Origin: Butyrivibrio sp. MC2021
GTDB taxonomy: Bacteria; Bacillota; Clostridia; Lachnospirales; Lachnospiraceae
Direction: 5' to 3'
NCBI RefSeq assembly: GCF_000621605.1
Contig: NZ_JHXX01000010.1
Span: 82,651-146,650 of the forward strand
Length of the DNA stretch: 64,000 bases
Both the position numbers and the translations under genes were made by a program. Below, in pieces: positions 34,882-43,456 of this stretch. The notes under the pieces are model-generated. The model was not told the DNA's origin and did not search any database. It worked only from the letters and a program-made list of their open reading frames with translations. The stretch's first letter is position 1. Each line of letters starts with the position of its first letter.

Positions 34882-34956
34882 CTGGAAATCCCTCCATAAT
34901 AAAAATAGTTACTACATCTATCATATCATAAATTTGACGCCTTATTGGTACACTTT

Positions 34957-35036
34957 TGTTGATAATATGTATCATGGTGTATAAGCTTTTCATGCAAGCA
35001 TGAAGCTTATATACTTTGATACATTTATCATCAACA
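34957..35036. repeat. Long imperfect hairpin overlapping the metG stop
   Basis: GTTGATAATATGTATCA (from 34957) pairs imperfectly with TGATACATTTATCATCAAC (to 35036), and inside TATAAGCTTTTCATG pairs with CATGAAGCTTATA around a short loop. The right arm covers the last codons of metG. No T-run follows on either strand, so a terminator role is plausible but not proven. Confidence 0.5.
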
Positions 35037-37076
35037 GATCTCTGCTCCTGAAGGCATTGATTTCTCGGGAGTCATGAGGGCAAGGTTGCCTTCTGCATCC
35101 TCTGCGCAGAGGAGCATTCCCTCTGAAAGTACGCCTGCAAGCTTGGCGGGCTTAAGGTTTACAAGAACCATAACCTTCTTGCCGACCATCTCTTCAGGGG
35201 TGTAGTACTTTCTGATTCCTGAAACAATCTGTTTTACCTGGCTTCCGATCTTAACCTGTGAGCAAAGAAGCTTCTTGGACTTCTCCACTGCCTCGCAGGC
35301 GATGATCTCACCTACCTGGAACTGCATCTTGCCAAAGTCGTCGTACTCGATCTCTTCCTTGGCAGGGATGTCGATAGGAGCCTGCTCTGAAGCGTCTTCC
35401 TTCTTCTCCTCAGCCTTAACAGGAGCAGGAGCAAGGCCTGCCTTTGCAAGGTTCTCAGCAGCGATCTTCTGGGTTCTCTCGAACTCTTCCTTCTGCTTTC
35501 TTGTGATCTCAGCTGCCTTCTCAAGAACGTCCTTTAAGTCCTTACGGGCAAAAAGCATCTCGGGAGCCTCTGTTACCTTGGTTCCGCTCTTGTATACGCC
35601 GAAGTTGCCGAGGCTGTCGAAATCTCTCTCTGAAGAATTGAGCTGCTGTCTGATCTTCTCAGCTGTCTCAGGCATGAAAGGATCAAGGAGAGCTGCACCG
35701 ATGGAAATGGACTCTACAAGGTTGTAAAGCACGGTTGAAAGTCTGTCCTTCTTGCTCTCATCCTTGCCAAGAACCCATGGCTCTGTCTCGTCGATATATT
35801 TGTTGCATCTCTTGAAAAGAGTAAAGATCTCGGTAAGAGCATCGGCTACGCGAAGCTCATCCATCTTTTTCTCAACCTTGTCGTAGCAACCGGTTACAAC
35901 TGCCTTAAGGTCTGCGTCAACATCCTCTGTAACGCCCTTGTCCTCAAGAACACCGCCCAGGTACTTGTTGCTCATGGCGATGGTTCTGTTTACAAGGTTG
36001 CCCAGTGTGTTGGCAAGGTCTGAATTGAAGCGCTCAACCATCAGCTCCCAGGTGATAACACCGTCGTTGTCAAAGGGCATTTCATGAAGAACGAAATATC
36101 TTACGGGATCAACGCCAAAGAGGCTTACAAGGTCATCTGCGTAGATAACGTTGCCCTTGGACTTACTCATCTTCTCGCCGCCCTGAAGGAGCCATGGATG
36201 TCCGAATACCTGCTTGGGAAGGGGCTCGCCGAGGGCCATAAGGAAGATAGGCCAGTAAATAGTATGGAAACGGATGATATCCTTACCGATAAGGTGAAGG
36301 TCTGCGGGCCACCACTTCTTGTAGTCCTCAGAGCTGTTGCCGTCTGCATCATAGCCGATACCGGTGATGTAGTTGGTAAGGGCGTCAAGCCAAACATAAA
36401 CTACGTGTCTGTCGTCGAAATCTACAGGAATTCCCCACTTGAAGGAGGTTCTGGATACACAGAGATCCTGAAGTCCGGGAAGCAGGAAGTTGTTCATCAT
36501 CTCATTTTTACGAGCCACAGGCTGAATGAACTCAGGATGTGTGTTGATGTGCTCAATAAGTCTGTCGGCATATTTGCTCATTTTGAAGAAGTATGCTTCC
36601 TCCTCAGCGGGATGAACGGGGCCGCCGCACTCAGGGCACTTGCCGTCTACCAGCTGAGACTCAGTGTAAAAAGCCTCACACTCTGTGCAGTACATTCCCT
36701 TGTAAGAGCCCTTGTAGATATCGCCCTGGTCATAGAATTTCTTGAAGATCTTCTGAACCTGCTTAACGTGATCGTCGTCTGTGGTTCTGATGAATCTGTC
36801 ATAGGATGTGTCCATCAGGTTCCAAAGGCCCTTGATGGTATCTGAAACCTGGTCTACGAACTCCTTGGGAGATGCGCAGCCGGCCTCGATTGCTCTTGTC
36901 TCGATCTTCTGGCCATGCTCGTCGGATCCTGTCTGGAAATGAACGTCATAGCCGTCTCTTCTCTTGTATCTTGCGATCGCATCTGCCAGCACAATCTCAT
37001 AGCTGTTGCCGATATGGGGCTTGCCTGAGGTGTATGCAATGGCAGTGGTAATGTAGTATTTTCCTTTGTTCTGCAT
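35031..37076 (-). CDS. metG: Methionyl-tRNA synthetase
   Basis: 681 residues from the ATG at 37076 (GGAAGG upstream; a TTG six codons earlier lacks a site). Class I features: TTAIAYTSGKPHIGNSYE (HIGH-type, residues 9-20), a zinc knuckle CTECEAF...CPECGGP (about 127-150), KMSKSKGNVI (about 300), an anticodon-binding helical domain, an Ala/Glu-rich linker and a C-terminal tRNA-binding OB fold (about 575-681: GKMQFQVGEIIACEAVEKSK). The C-terminal dimerisation module is usual in Firmicutes. No T-box leader was recognised upstream. Confidence 0.97.
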   Translation of the reverse strand: MQNKGKYYITTAIAYTSGKPHIGNSYEIVLADAIARYKRRDGYDVHFQTGSDEHGQKIETRAIEAGCASPKEFVDQVSDTIKGLWNLMDTSYDRFIRTTDDDHVKQVQKIFKKFYDQGDIYKGSYKGMYCTECEAFYTESQLVDGKCPECGGPVHPAEEEAYFFKMSKYADRLIEHINTHPEFIQPVARKNEMMNNFLLPGLQDLCVSRTSFKWGIPVDFDDRHVVYVWLDALTNYITGIGYDADGNSSEDYKKWWPADLHLIGKDIIRFHTIYWPIFLMALGEPLPKQVFGHPWLLQGGEKMSKSKGNVIYADDLVSLFGVDPVRYFVLHEMPFDNDGVITWELMVERFNSDLANTLGNLVNRTIAMSNKYLGGVLEDKGVTEDVDADLKAVVTGCYDKVEKKMDELRVADALTEIFTLFKRCNKYIDETEPWVLGKDESKKDRLSTVLYNLVESISIGAALLDPFMPETAEKIRQQLNSSERDFDSLGNFGVYKSGTKVTEAPEMLFARKDLKDVLEKAAEITRKQKEEFERTQKIAAENLAKAGLAPAPVKAEEKKEDASEQAPIDIPAKEEIEYDDFGKMQFQVGEIIACEAVEKSKKLLCSQVKIGSQVKQIVSGIRKYYTPEEMVGKKVMVLVNLKPAKLAGVLSEGMLLCAEDAEGNLALMTPEKSMPSGAEIC

Positions 37077-37114
37077 TTTTTTATATCCTTCCAACTAATA
37101 TTTTTCACAAGGAA

Positions 37115-37146
37115 GTTACGCAAAACGCGGAAGCGTTTTCCGTAAC
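37115..37146. terminator. Stem-loop between map and metG
   Basis: GTTACG(c)AAAACGC-GGAA-GCGTTTT(c)CGTAAC: a 13-base-pair stem with one mismatch and a GGAA loop. It probably ends the map transcript, though only a short pyrimidine run follows on the minus strand. Confidence 0.5.
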
Positions 37147-37171
37147 AAAGTAGTATACTAGGTGATTACTT

Positions 37172-38047
37172 TTACCAGCAAAGTAACTCATATCCGGTCT
37201 CTGTAACCAGGATCTCAACCTCCCACTGTGCGGAGGGCTTCATATCTGCGGTGTATACAGTCCAGTCGTTCTCATCATCGATAAAGATCTTGTCCTTACC
37301 CATATTTACCATGGGCTCGATGGTGAATACCATTCCGGGAACCATGAGCATTCCGGTGCCCTTCTTACTTACGTAGCTGACAAAAGGCTCCTCGTGGAAG
37401 GCGTTGCCGCAGCCGTGTCCACCGATTTCCTTAACTACTGTATATCCGTTTTTAAGAGCGTGCTGGTGAACGGCGTAGCCCATGTCTCCGATGGGAGTCC
37501 AGGGAATAACTGCCTTAAGGCCCACTTCTACGCACTCTTTTGTTACATCTACAAGTCTCTTTTTCTCGGGGGAAACATCTCCGATACAGAACATTCGTGA
37601 TGAATCAGAGAAATATCCATCCAAAATAGTTGAGCAGTCAACGTTGATAATATCGCCGTCCTTCAGGATGATGTCCTCTGATGGGATACCGTGGCAAACC
37701 TCTTCATTGATGGAGGTGCAGACGCTCTTGGGGAAGCCCTCGTAGTTCAGGTCCGCTGGGATACCGCCCATCTTGATGGTGGTATTGTAGACAATGTCGT
37801 CGATCTCCTGGGTTGACATGCCTGCCTTGATCTTTTCTCCTATCTCATCGAGAACCGCCATATTGATAACGGCGCTCTTCTTGATTCCTTCAATATCCTT
37901 TTCAGTTTTCAAAAGTCCCCTGTCGGGAATTATCATTCCCTGATGCTCGAAGCCTATAAGCTTATCGTCAAAAGCCGCATGGCAGCTCTTGTACTTCTTG
38001 CCGCTTCCGCACCAGCAGGGATCGTTTCGTTCTAATCTCTTATACAT
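37172..38047 (-). CDS. map: Methionine aminopeptidase, type I, with N-terminal SEC-C zinc motif
   Basis: 291 residues. Residues 8-25 (NDPCWCGSGKKYKSCH) form a SEC-C zinc knuckle as in SecA tails, seen in a subset of clostridial enzymes and probably docking on the ribosome or nucleic acid. The pitta-bread peptidase follows with its metal ligands: VDCSTILDGYFSDSSR (Asp pair), GHGCGNAFHEEPFV (His), FTIEPMV (Glu) and VEILVTETG (Glu). It removes initiator methionine in the cytosol. It lies upstream of metG in the same direction, with a stem-loop between them. Confidence 0.96.
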   Translation of the reverse strand: MYKRLERNDPCWCGSGKKYKSCHAAFDDKLIGFEHQGMIIPDRGLLKTEKDIEGIKKSAVINMAVLDEIGEKIKAGMSTQEIDDIVYNTTIKMGGIPADLNYEGFPKSVCTSINEEVCHGIPSEDIILKDGDIINVDCSTILDGYFSDSSRMFCIGDVSPEKKRLVDVTKECVEVGLKAVIPWTPIGDMGYAVHQHALKNGYTVVKEIGGHGCGNAFHEEPFVSYVSKKGTGMLMVPGMVFTIEPMVNMGKDKIFIDDENDWTVYTADMKPSAQWEVEILVTETGYELLCW

Positions 38048-38122
38048 TTTTTTCCTTCTTTACTTAAAAAAATCCACAAAATCTCTACTATAGTATGCCT
38101 TCTCACCAATCAAATGTCAAAT

Positions 38123-38214
38123 AAGAGGAAATGGACCATGGGGACGGTGTTACAGGATCATTTTGTTTTACCAAAATGACCCTATAACACCGTCCCCATG
38201 GTCCATTTCCTCTT
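38123..38214. repeat. 92-bp near-perfect palindrome
   Basis: AAGAGGAAATGGACCATGG (start) pairs with CCATGGTCCATTTCCTCTT (end); further in, GGACGGTGTTA pairs with TAACACCGTCC and ATTTTG with CAAAAT around TTTTAC. Arms of about 42 bases. It covers the stop codon of the nucleotidase-family gene and the space after it. The arm sequence recurs, shortened, at 10488-10524, so it belongs to a mobile or dispersed hairpin family. Confidence 0.85.
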
Positions 38215-39745
38215 ACATTATGCAGTTAAACTTGCTATTCACTATCTCCTTCACAGGAGTATGTCTGCGAATAAAGTCAATCAGCAGATCCGGCATCTCA
38301 TCTGTTGTGCTTCTGATGGTCTTGCAATTTCCGATGCACTGGTAGCCGCCGGTGCCGGTGGCGCGGTAGTTGCTGGTAACCAGGGTGTAGGTTGCGTCAT
38401 CAGACAGCTCTGTTCCGTCCATTTTTCTCAGTACCACAACCCTGTCTCCCACAGGTCTTGTGAGGTCAAAGGTGTACTCAAGGCCTGCATAGTAGTCGTA
38501 GTTGTAGTGCTCGATCTTGGGCTGAAGGAAGATATTGGAAACCTTAACTTCCTTGGTCTCGGGATTGTAGTCGAAATACTCGGCGCTTCTCTCAAGGGCC
38601 TGCTTGATCACAGCCTTGGTAACTTCCTTAACTTCTATAGTATTGGCAAACTGGTAGATTCCAAGCACGTCTCTTACGGTGATATCCTTCTTAAGTCCCA
38701 AAGGATCGTTGGATAAAGAGGTGCAGGAGAAGTCCGCCCCTGTCTTTTCCAGCTGAACTTGGTTAAATATGGCAGCAACCTTGCTTCCGTGGGTTGCCGC
38801 ATAGATCTTCTCCTCGGGAGCGATCTCTTTTTCAAGGCATCCGATGGGCTCATCAAGCCACACCTGAACCTTGGAAGTCAGATCATCCATGAAGCTGTGC
38901 TCCTTTAAAAGAGCATCGAATCTCTCGCCGGGCTCCTCAACAGCCACAAGCTTGGATGTAACCTTAAGCTCAGGGCCTTTTCCGGTCGTCTCGAGATAGC
39001 AGTATTTAAGGGCATTTGACGGAGGCTGAACGCCGTAGGTTCCCTCAATCTCAACACCCTCCACAGGAATGTGCTGATGTCCTGTGAGAAGGATATCAAA
39101 GCCCATCTCTCTCATGATCCTGCAGGCCTGATTCTCTGCGGTCTCAGACAGAAGTCGTCCTGTCTTCAGGTCCTCCTCAAAGCCGCCGTGATAGATGCAG
39201 ACTGTGATGTCGCACTTATCCTTAAGGTACTCATACTGCTCTTTTATAAGAGGCAGGGGATCTGCAACCTTGATCTTTTCCAGGTGCTCTTTTGCCTCCC
39301 AGACATTGACAAAACCGGTGACAGCAGCGGTGATTCCCACTGTTGTGCCATCCTCCAAGGTATGAATAACGTTCTTTTTGATATCCAGCTCCCCGCCCAG
39401 GTCTGTCACGTTACAGCTGATGAGCTGTGCCTTCATATTCCTGGCGTAATCAGCGATAGCTTCATAGCCAAAGTTAAAGTCGTGATTGCCCAGAGTATAG
39501 TAATCAAGCCCCATGGCATTGAAGCCCTCCGCCATAGGGTTGAAATCATATTCGTCCCTGTGCTCCAGATAGTAAGAAAGAAGGGGTGTGCCCTGAAGGG
39601 TATCTCCTCCATCCAGCACCAGTGTGTTGCCATCCTTCTCTATCTGGGATGCCAGGCAAAAAACTCCGGACCTCTCCGGGCGGTTGCCGGCATAGTTTAT
39701 GGGATATAAATGTCCGTGTGTATCTGATGTGAAAATAATTCTCAT
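38213..39745 (-). CDS. 5'-nucleotidase/2',3'-cyclic phosphodiesterase family metallophosphatase (UshA-like)
   Basis: 510 residues from the ATG at 39745 (GAGG upstream). Metallophosphatase motifs: IIFTSDTHGHLYPINY, LDGGDTLQGTPLLSY, TLGNHDFNFGYEAI, VCIYHGGFEED and ILLTGHQHIPVEG. The C-terminal 5'-nucleotidase domain (about 330-500) includes IYQFANTIEVKEVTKAVIKQALE, NIFLQPKIEHYNYDYYAGLEY and TSNYRATGTGGY. It should hydrolyse nucleotides or cyclic nucleotides. Most relatives are exported; here no signal peptide is visible, so this one looks cytoplasmic. Confidence 0.88.
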   Translation of the reverse strand: MRIIFTSDTHGHLYPINYAGNRPERSGVFCLASQIEKDGNTLVLDGGDTLQGTPLLSYYLEHRDEYDFNPMAEGFNAMGLDYYTLGNHDFNFGYEAIADYARNMKAQLISCNVTDLGGELDIKKNVIHTLEDGTTVGITAAVTGFVNVWEAKEHLEKIKVADPLPLIKEQYEYLKDKCDITVCIYHGGFEEDLKTGRLLSETAENQACRIMREMGFDILLTGHQHIPVEGVEIEGTYGVQPPSNALKYCYLETTGKGPELKVTSKLVAVEEPGERFDALLKEHSFMDDLTSKVQVWLDEPIGCLEKEIAPEEKIYAATHGSKVAAIFNQVQLEKTGADFSCTSLSNDPLGLKKDITVRDVLGIYQFANTIEVKEVTKAVIKQALERSAEYFDYNPETKEVKVSNIFLQPKIEHYNYDYYAGLEYTFDLTRPVGDRVVVLRKMDGTELSDDATYTLVTSNYRATGTGGYQCIGNCKTIRSTTDEMPDLLIDFIRRHTPVKEIVNSKFNCIM

Positions 39746-39787
39746 GTTTACCTCGAATCTTAGTATTGGCGCGGATATCGCCATTAA

Positions 39788-39826
39788 TTAAAAGAACTCA
39801 TGCGGAAAAATATCTCCCCACATGAG
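39788..39826 (-). terminator. Terminator of the methyltransferase gene
   Basis: CTCATG(c)GG (39797-39805) pairs with CC(a)CATGAG (39818-39826). TTCTTTTAATT follows on the minus strand. Confidence 0.5.
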
Positions 39827-39876
39827 CACTTTATTATAGTTTATTGATAATACTAAGTCAATTAACTGCGTATTTC

Positions 39877-40560
39877 TTATTTCTTAAGAATGAATAGCCT
39901 GCGTGTCTCTTTCTCTTCCATGGGCCAAGCGAAGTGATCCAGCTTCTCCACTGTAAAGAACTCGGAAAAGATCTCGCTCCACTCCTCATCACTTCTTGAA
40001 ACCATTCTCAGAACGCCGTCCACGAAGACAAAGCCTTCATCGGTCAGGTCCTTATCGTTCTCCTTGGTAGCAAGGTAATTCATGCCAATGACCAATGTAG
40101 CTCCCTTAGCTGTGATCCTTGCAAACTCAGAGATGATATCCCTTGATGTCTCCGGAGGCACCACATCCAGCACGTTTGAGCAGAACACTCCATCAAAAGT
40201 ACTGTCGGCAATGCTGTGCAGATAGTCCGGTGCAACACATGCAGTCTTAATCTTGTCCTGAAGCTTGTAAAGCTCTACCTGAAAAGCTGCGAGATCGGCA
40301 GCAGCGGCAGCCACATCAACAGCAGTAACATCATCACAGCCATTCATTGCCGCAACGATGCTTGCCCAGGCATCTCCGCAGCCGTAGTCCAGAACCTTTT
40401 TGCAGGCTCCCAGGGACTTGGCCCCATTAAAAAGCTTCTCGCTGGGACAGATCTGCTTCAGATCCTCTTCAGCTGTAGCGCCCTGCTTCTCCTCATCCGA
40501 AACTGTATACACCTTGTCCCAGAAATTAACCAGTGTCTCGTTGGTACTCTTAACGTCCAT
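39877..40560 (-). CDS. Class I SAM-dependent methyltransferase
   Basis: 227 residues from the ATG at 40560 (TGGAGG upstream). Motif I KVLDYGCGDAWASIVAAMNG, acidic end of beta 2 (DVTAVDVAAAA), motif IV FDGVFCSNVLDVVPPE and the following ITAKGATLVIGMNYLA are standard for the Methyltransf_11/25 fold. Target unknown. It follows the GH43 gene by 23 bases and may be cotranscribed; no functional link is evident. Confidence 0.85.
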   Translation of the reverse strand: MDVKSTNETLVNFWDKVYTVSDEEKQGATAEEDLKQICPSEKLFNGAKSLGACKKVLDYGCGDAWASIVAAMNGCDDVTAVDVAAAAADLAAFQVELYKLQDKIKTACVAPDYLHSIADSTFDGVFCSNVLDVVPPETSRDIISEFARITAKGATLVIGMNYLATKENDKDLTDEGFVFVDGVLRMVSRSDEEWSEIFSEFFTVEKLDHFAWPMEEKETRRLFILKK

Positions 40561-40583
40561 TGTAAGTCCTCCAAAATACTTTT

Positions 40584-41606
40584 TTACTCTATAGCGCTTA
40601 CCCCTCCGCACTTGTCGATGGTGTCGATTGAACCATCCTCATTGTAAGTGAACTCCGCCACGCACACACTTCTGTGGAAAAGACTTCCCCCGGGAAGATC
40701 TCCTGTGTGGTAAAAGAGATATGAATGTCCCTTGAAATCACAGATTCCCGGATGGTTGGTGAATACACCGCCCTCCTCTGTCATGAGAACACCGCCGTAA
40801 ACCCAGGGTCCTGTCGGTGAAACCGATGTGGAATAGGCCAGGTGCTCCATATTTTTGCCCTCGCCGAAGGCCGCATAAACCATGTAATACAGGCCGTCCC
40901 TCTTGTAGAACCATGGTCCCTCGCCATAGGATGTGCCTGTGTCGTGACTTCCTTTTGCAAAGGATTCCTCGGTCATGGGAACCTTCACAATGCCCACTTC
41001 TTTGTCATAGGTTATCATATTCTCATTGAGAAGAACATAGCGAAGCTCCGGATTGCCGAAATAAAGATATGCCTGTCCGTCATCATCTATGAACACTGTG
41101 GGATCGATGTCGTTCCAGTCGCCCTCGTCAACCAACGGATGACCCAGATCCTTGAAGGGGCCTGCAGGGCTGTCTGAAATGCCAACAGCTATGGCCATTC
41201 CGCCGTTTCTCTTGTGAACGGGACAGTAAAGGTAAAACTTGCCGTTTCTCTCTATGCACTGGGGCGCCCAGGCTCTGTCGTCGGCCCAGCCGATATCATC
41301 CAGTGAAAAGATGCAGCCGTGGTCCTCCCAGTTCACCATATCCCTGGTGGAGAAGCATCTCCAGTCCTTCATGGTATAAAAATCGTTGACCAGCTCGTCC
41401 TCATCATGGGTTGTGTAAAGATAAAGTGTATCTCCGTAAACCATGGGCGCGGGATCCGCTGTATAAATCCCCTTGATTATGGGATTCTCGTGAAAACTCT
41501 TCTCAGTATTTGTCTCTGCCATTTTCGTATCTCCTCCACATCCTAATAAACTGATTCCCAGCATCACCGCCAGGACAACACCTGCTATACGGGTTCTTTT
41601 TATCAT
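40584..41606 (-). CDS. Glycoside hydrolase family 43 lipoprotein
   Basis: 340 residues. Lipoprotein signal with lipobox SLLGCGG (Cys 23). The five-bladed propeller shows the three GH43 catalytic acids: YTADPAPMVYGDTLYLYTTH (Asp 51, base), WNDIDPTVFIDDDGQAYLY (Asp, pKa modulator) and SYGEGPWFYKRDGLYYMVY (Glu, acid). Members remove arabinose or xylose from arabinan and arabinoxylan; specificity cannot be told from sequence alone. Being membrane-tethered it would trim oligosaccharides at the cell surface. No linked transporter. Confidence 0.93.
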   Translation of the reverse strand: MIKRTRIAGVVLAVMLGISLLGCGGDTKMAETNTEKSFHENPIIKGIYTADPAPMVYGDTLYLYTTHDEDELVNDFYTMKDWRCFSTRDMVNWEDHGCIFSLDDIGWADDRAWAPQCIERNGKFYLYCPVHKRNGGMAIAVGISDSPAGPFKDLGHPLVDEGDWNDIDPTVFIDDDGQAYLYFGNPELRYVLLNENMITYDKEVGIVKVPMTEESFAKGSHDTGTSYGEGPWFYKRDGLYYMVYAAFGEGKNMEHLAYSTSVSPTGPWVYGGVLMTEEGGVFTNHPGICDFKGHSYLFYHTGDLPGGSLFHRSVCVAEFTYNEDGSIDTIDKCGGVSAIE

Positions 41607-41800
41607 GGTAAAAGCCCCTTATTTTCTCTATAATCCGTTTCTTTTCCCATCATATCCCCATTTATTACGATTAACCACCGCCATTTTGCTGAGTAAAGGG
41701 TACATCTTGCTATTGGCGGTTGATATAATTGTGAATCATCTGATAACAGAGACAAGGGCAGATATAACTGAGTAATACCCCCTAGCAATACCCCACCTAC

Positions 41801-41843
41801 AAGAAAGCAGCGGACACTTTTTCATATACTAAGTGCCCGCTGC
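41801..41843 (-). terminator. Terminator of the GH16 gene
   Basis: GCAGCGGACACTT (41807-41819) pairs with AAGTGCCCGCTGC (41831-41843), with one mismatch; TTTCTT follows on the minus strand. Confidence 0.75.
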
Positions 41844-41871
41844 CTGTCAATTGGGGAGACAATTATTTAAT

Positions 41872-43149
41872 TTAGTTAGCTATATCAATCCACCACTTCT
41901 CAAAGTTACTTGAGGCATCCTTGTACTGCTCGATATTTGCATTGGCGCTGGTGCTGCCATACGCGATGTTGAGTAACTTGCCGCTCTTGTGATTGATGAT
42001 CTTGTAGGTGTTATTGGCTGCCGGGTAAATCTCCCATTTCTGGCTGGCATCGCCGTAGTAATCCCACTGATAAACATTGGCTCCGTCCCAGGTGGCTGAA
42101 TCCTGTACCGTCAGGACCTTTCCTGTAGAAGCGTTCTTTATGATGTAGCAGTTGCCGTCCTTAACAAAATACCATTTCTGGTTGGCGTTTCCTTTGTAAT
42201 AATACTGAAGGACGTTGGTTCCGTTGTCTCTTCTGTTGCCCTGAACGTCCATAGCCATTGAGCTGCCGAAGTTGATGATCTTATAGGCCTTGGAGGAATC
42301 AAACATTGCTCCGCTGTTGTTTGAAGACTGGGCGGGCTGCTGATTTCCTGAATTATTCCCCGAATTGTTGTTATTGCCGTTATTATTGTTTCCTGAATTA
42401 TTGCCTGAGTTGCTGCTGCCGGTGTTGGCATCATAGGAAGCCCAGTCATAATATGCTGTGATTCCGGTTCTTCCGTTATAAGCCTGAAGCCAGTCATCTA
42501 CGCCGGTGCCGTTCCAGGCGTTCATCATGATCTTGCCGGGTGTTGTGGGAATATCTCTTGTGGCGGTGTAAACAGCCTTGCCATCCACATACCAGGTGAT
42601 GCTGCCCTGTCTCCAGTCAAAGCCGTAGGTGTGGAAGCTCTGGGATGCGTCAAAGCCCAGGTTGTACAGATACTCGTGATTGCCCTGGCCGCTGGTGTAA
42701 TAGTTGAACTGAACCTTGGTGGTGTCTTTTCCAAGGAATTCGATATCTATCTCATCCCACTTTGTACCGTCACTTGGTCCTGTGTAGGTAAAAAATGATG
42801 ATACAACGCCGGGGTTCTTTATAGGCTTCATGTTAACCTGGAAAAGGCCGTAGCCGTAATAATTCTTGGTGCGGTATTCGCCCGCTGTGTAACCCTGCCA
42901 GTTGCGATCAATGGTAATAGCCATCTGGCCGCCCTGGAATTTGATATTGTTAGGTGAAAAAGTGCAATTAAACATGCCGCCGTTGCTCCAGGTGGCCATG
43001 TCAAATTTGTTGCTGTCGTGATAATCCAGTGACATTCCGTCGTGAGTGCCACCCCAAGCACTGGCTGCGGAAGCTGTTACAGCCATTCCGAACAGGCTGC
43101 AGACAGTTAATACGGTTCCCAATACAGTTGATATAATTTTTCTTCTCAT
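41872..43149 (-). CDS. Secreted GH16 endo-beta-1,3-1,4-glucanase (lichenase) with ricin-type lectin domain
   Basis: 425 residues from the ATG at 43149 (AGGAGG upstream). A Sec signal peptide ends at about residue 29 (TASAAS). The GH16 jelly roll (about 30-240) contains the catalytic motif [10 protein letters not shown] (131-140; Glu 133 nucleophile, Asp 135, Glu 137 acid/base), matching bacterial lichenases. An Asn/Gly/Ser linker (about 243-280) joins a beta-trefoil ricin/CBM13 domain (about 285-425) with repeated QxW-type motifs ([24 protein letters not shown]). It should cut mixed-linkage beta-glucan of cereal cell walls outside the cell. Confidence 0.95.
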   Translation of the reverse strand: MRRKIISTVLGTVLTVCSLFGMAVTASAASAWGGTHDGMSLDYHDSNKFDMATWSNGGMFNCTFSPNNIKFQGGQMAITIDRNWQGYTAGEYRTKNYYGYGLFQVNMKPIKNPGVVSSFFTYTGPSDGTKWDEIDIEFLGKDTTKVQFNYYTSGQGNHEYLYNLGFDASQSFHTYGFDWRQGSITWYVDGKAVYTATRDIPTTPGKIMMNAWNGTGVDDWLQAYNGRTGITAYYDWASYDANTGSSNSGNNSGNNNNGNNNNSGNNSGNQQPAQSSNNSGAMFDSSKAYKIINFGSSMAMDVQGNRRDNGTNVLQYYYKGNANQKWYFVKDGNCYIIKNASTGKVLTVQDSATWDGANVYQWDYYGDASQKWEIYPAANNTYKIINHKSGKLLNIAYGSTSANANIEQYKDASSNFEKWWIDIAN

Positions 43150-43304
43150 ACAAATAACCTCCTTTCCCAAAATAATAACCGCAGAAATATTACAAATATA
43201 TTAATTTCTTGCAATTAATGTCATAATATTGCGAATAATTTAGCAAATTTACATACAACTTCCTTTTGAGCAATCGAGGCTGACTCCTACTCGATTTCAC
43301 ACAC

Positions 43305-43381
43305 GAACATTCCGCACTTCGTGCTCCATGTTCTTACAACCGGCAAATGAATTTGTATGCAAGCATCCATTCGCTTGCCGG
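43305..43381 (-). repeat. Paired palindromes upstream of the GH16 gene (copy D of the family)
   Basis: Hairpin one: GAACAT-tcc-GCAC-ttc-GTGC-tcc-ATGTTC (43305-43333). Hairpin two: CCGGCAA...TTGCCGG (43340-43381) with a further ATGAAT/ATTCGC pairing. Read on the minus strand, hairpin one is flanked by TAAGAA and TTCGTG like the other copies. The remaining part of the 43150-43456 gap is AT-rich promoter space of the GH16 gene plus the rpe terminator. Confidence 0.55.
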
Positions 43382-43391
43382 TCTTGTGCAA

Positions 43392-43432
43392 CAAAAAACG
43401 ACACACAATCCTACAAAAAAGGTTGTGTGTCG
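43392..43432 (-). terminator. Terminator of the araR-rpe cluster
   Basis: CGACACACAA (43399-43408) pairs with TTGTGTGTCG (43423-43432); TTTTTTGTTG follows on the minus strand, 25 bases past the rpe stop. Confidence 0.9.
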
Positions 43433-43456
43433 CCTTGATTTATTATGCTAAACTTC

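Noticed and set aside
36084..36845. 253-residue open frame on the plus strand
   Set aside because: Antisense shadow of metG.
37077..37171. T-box leader for metG
   Set aside because: The 95-base gap holds a simple stem-loop only and no T-box sequence (TGGGTGG-type) was found.
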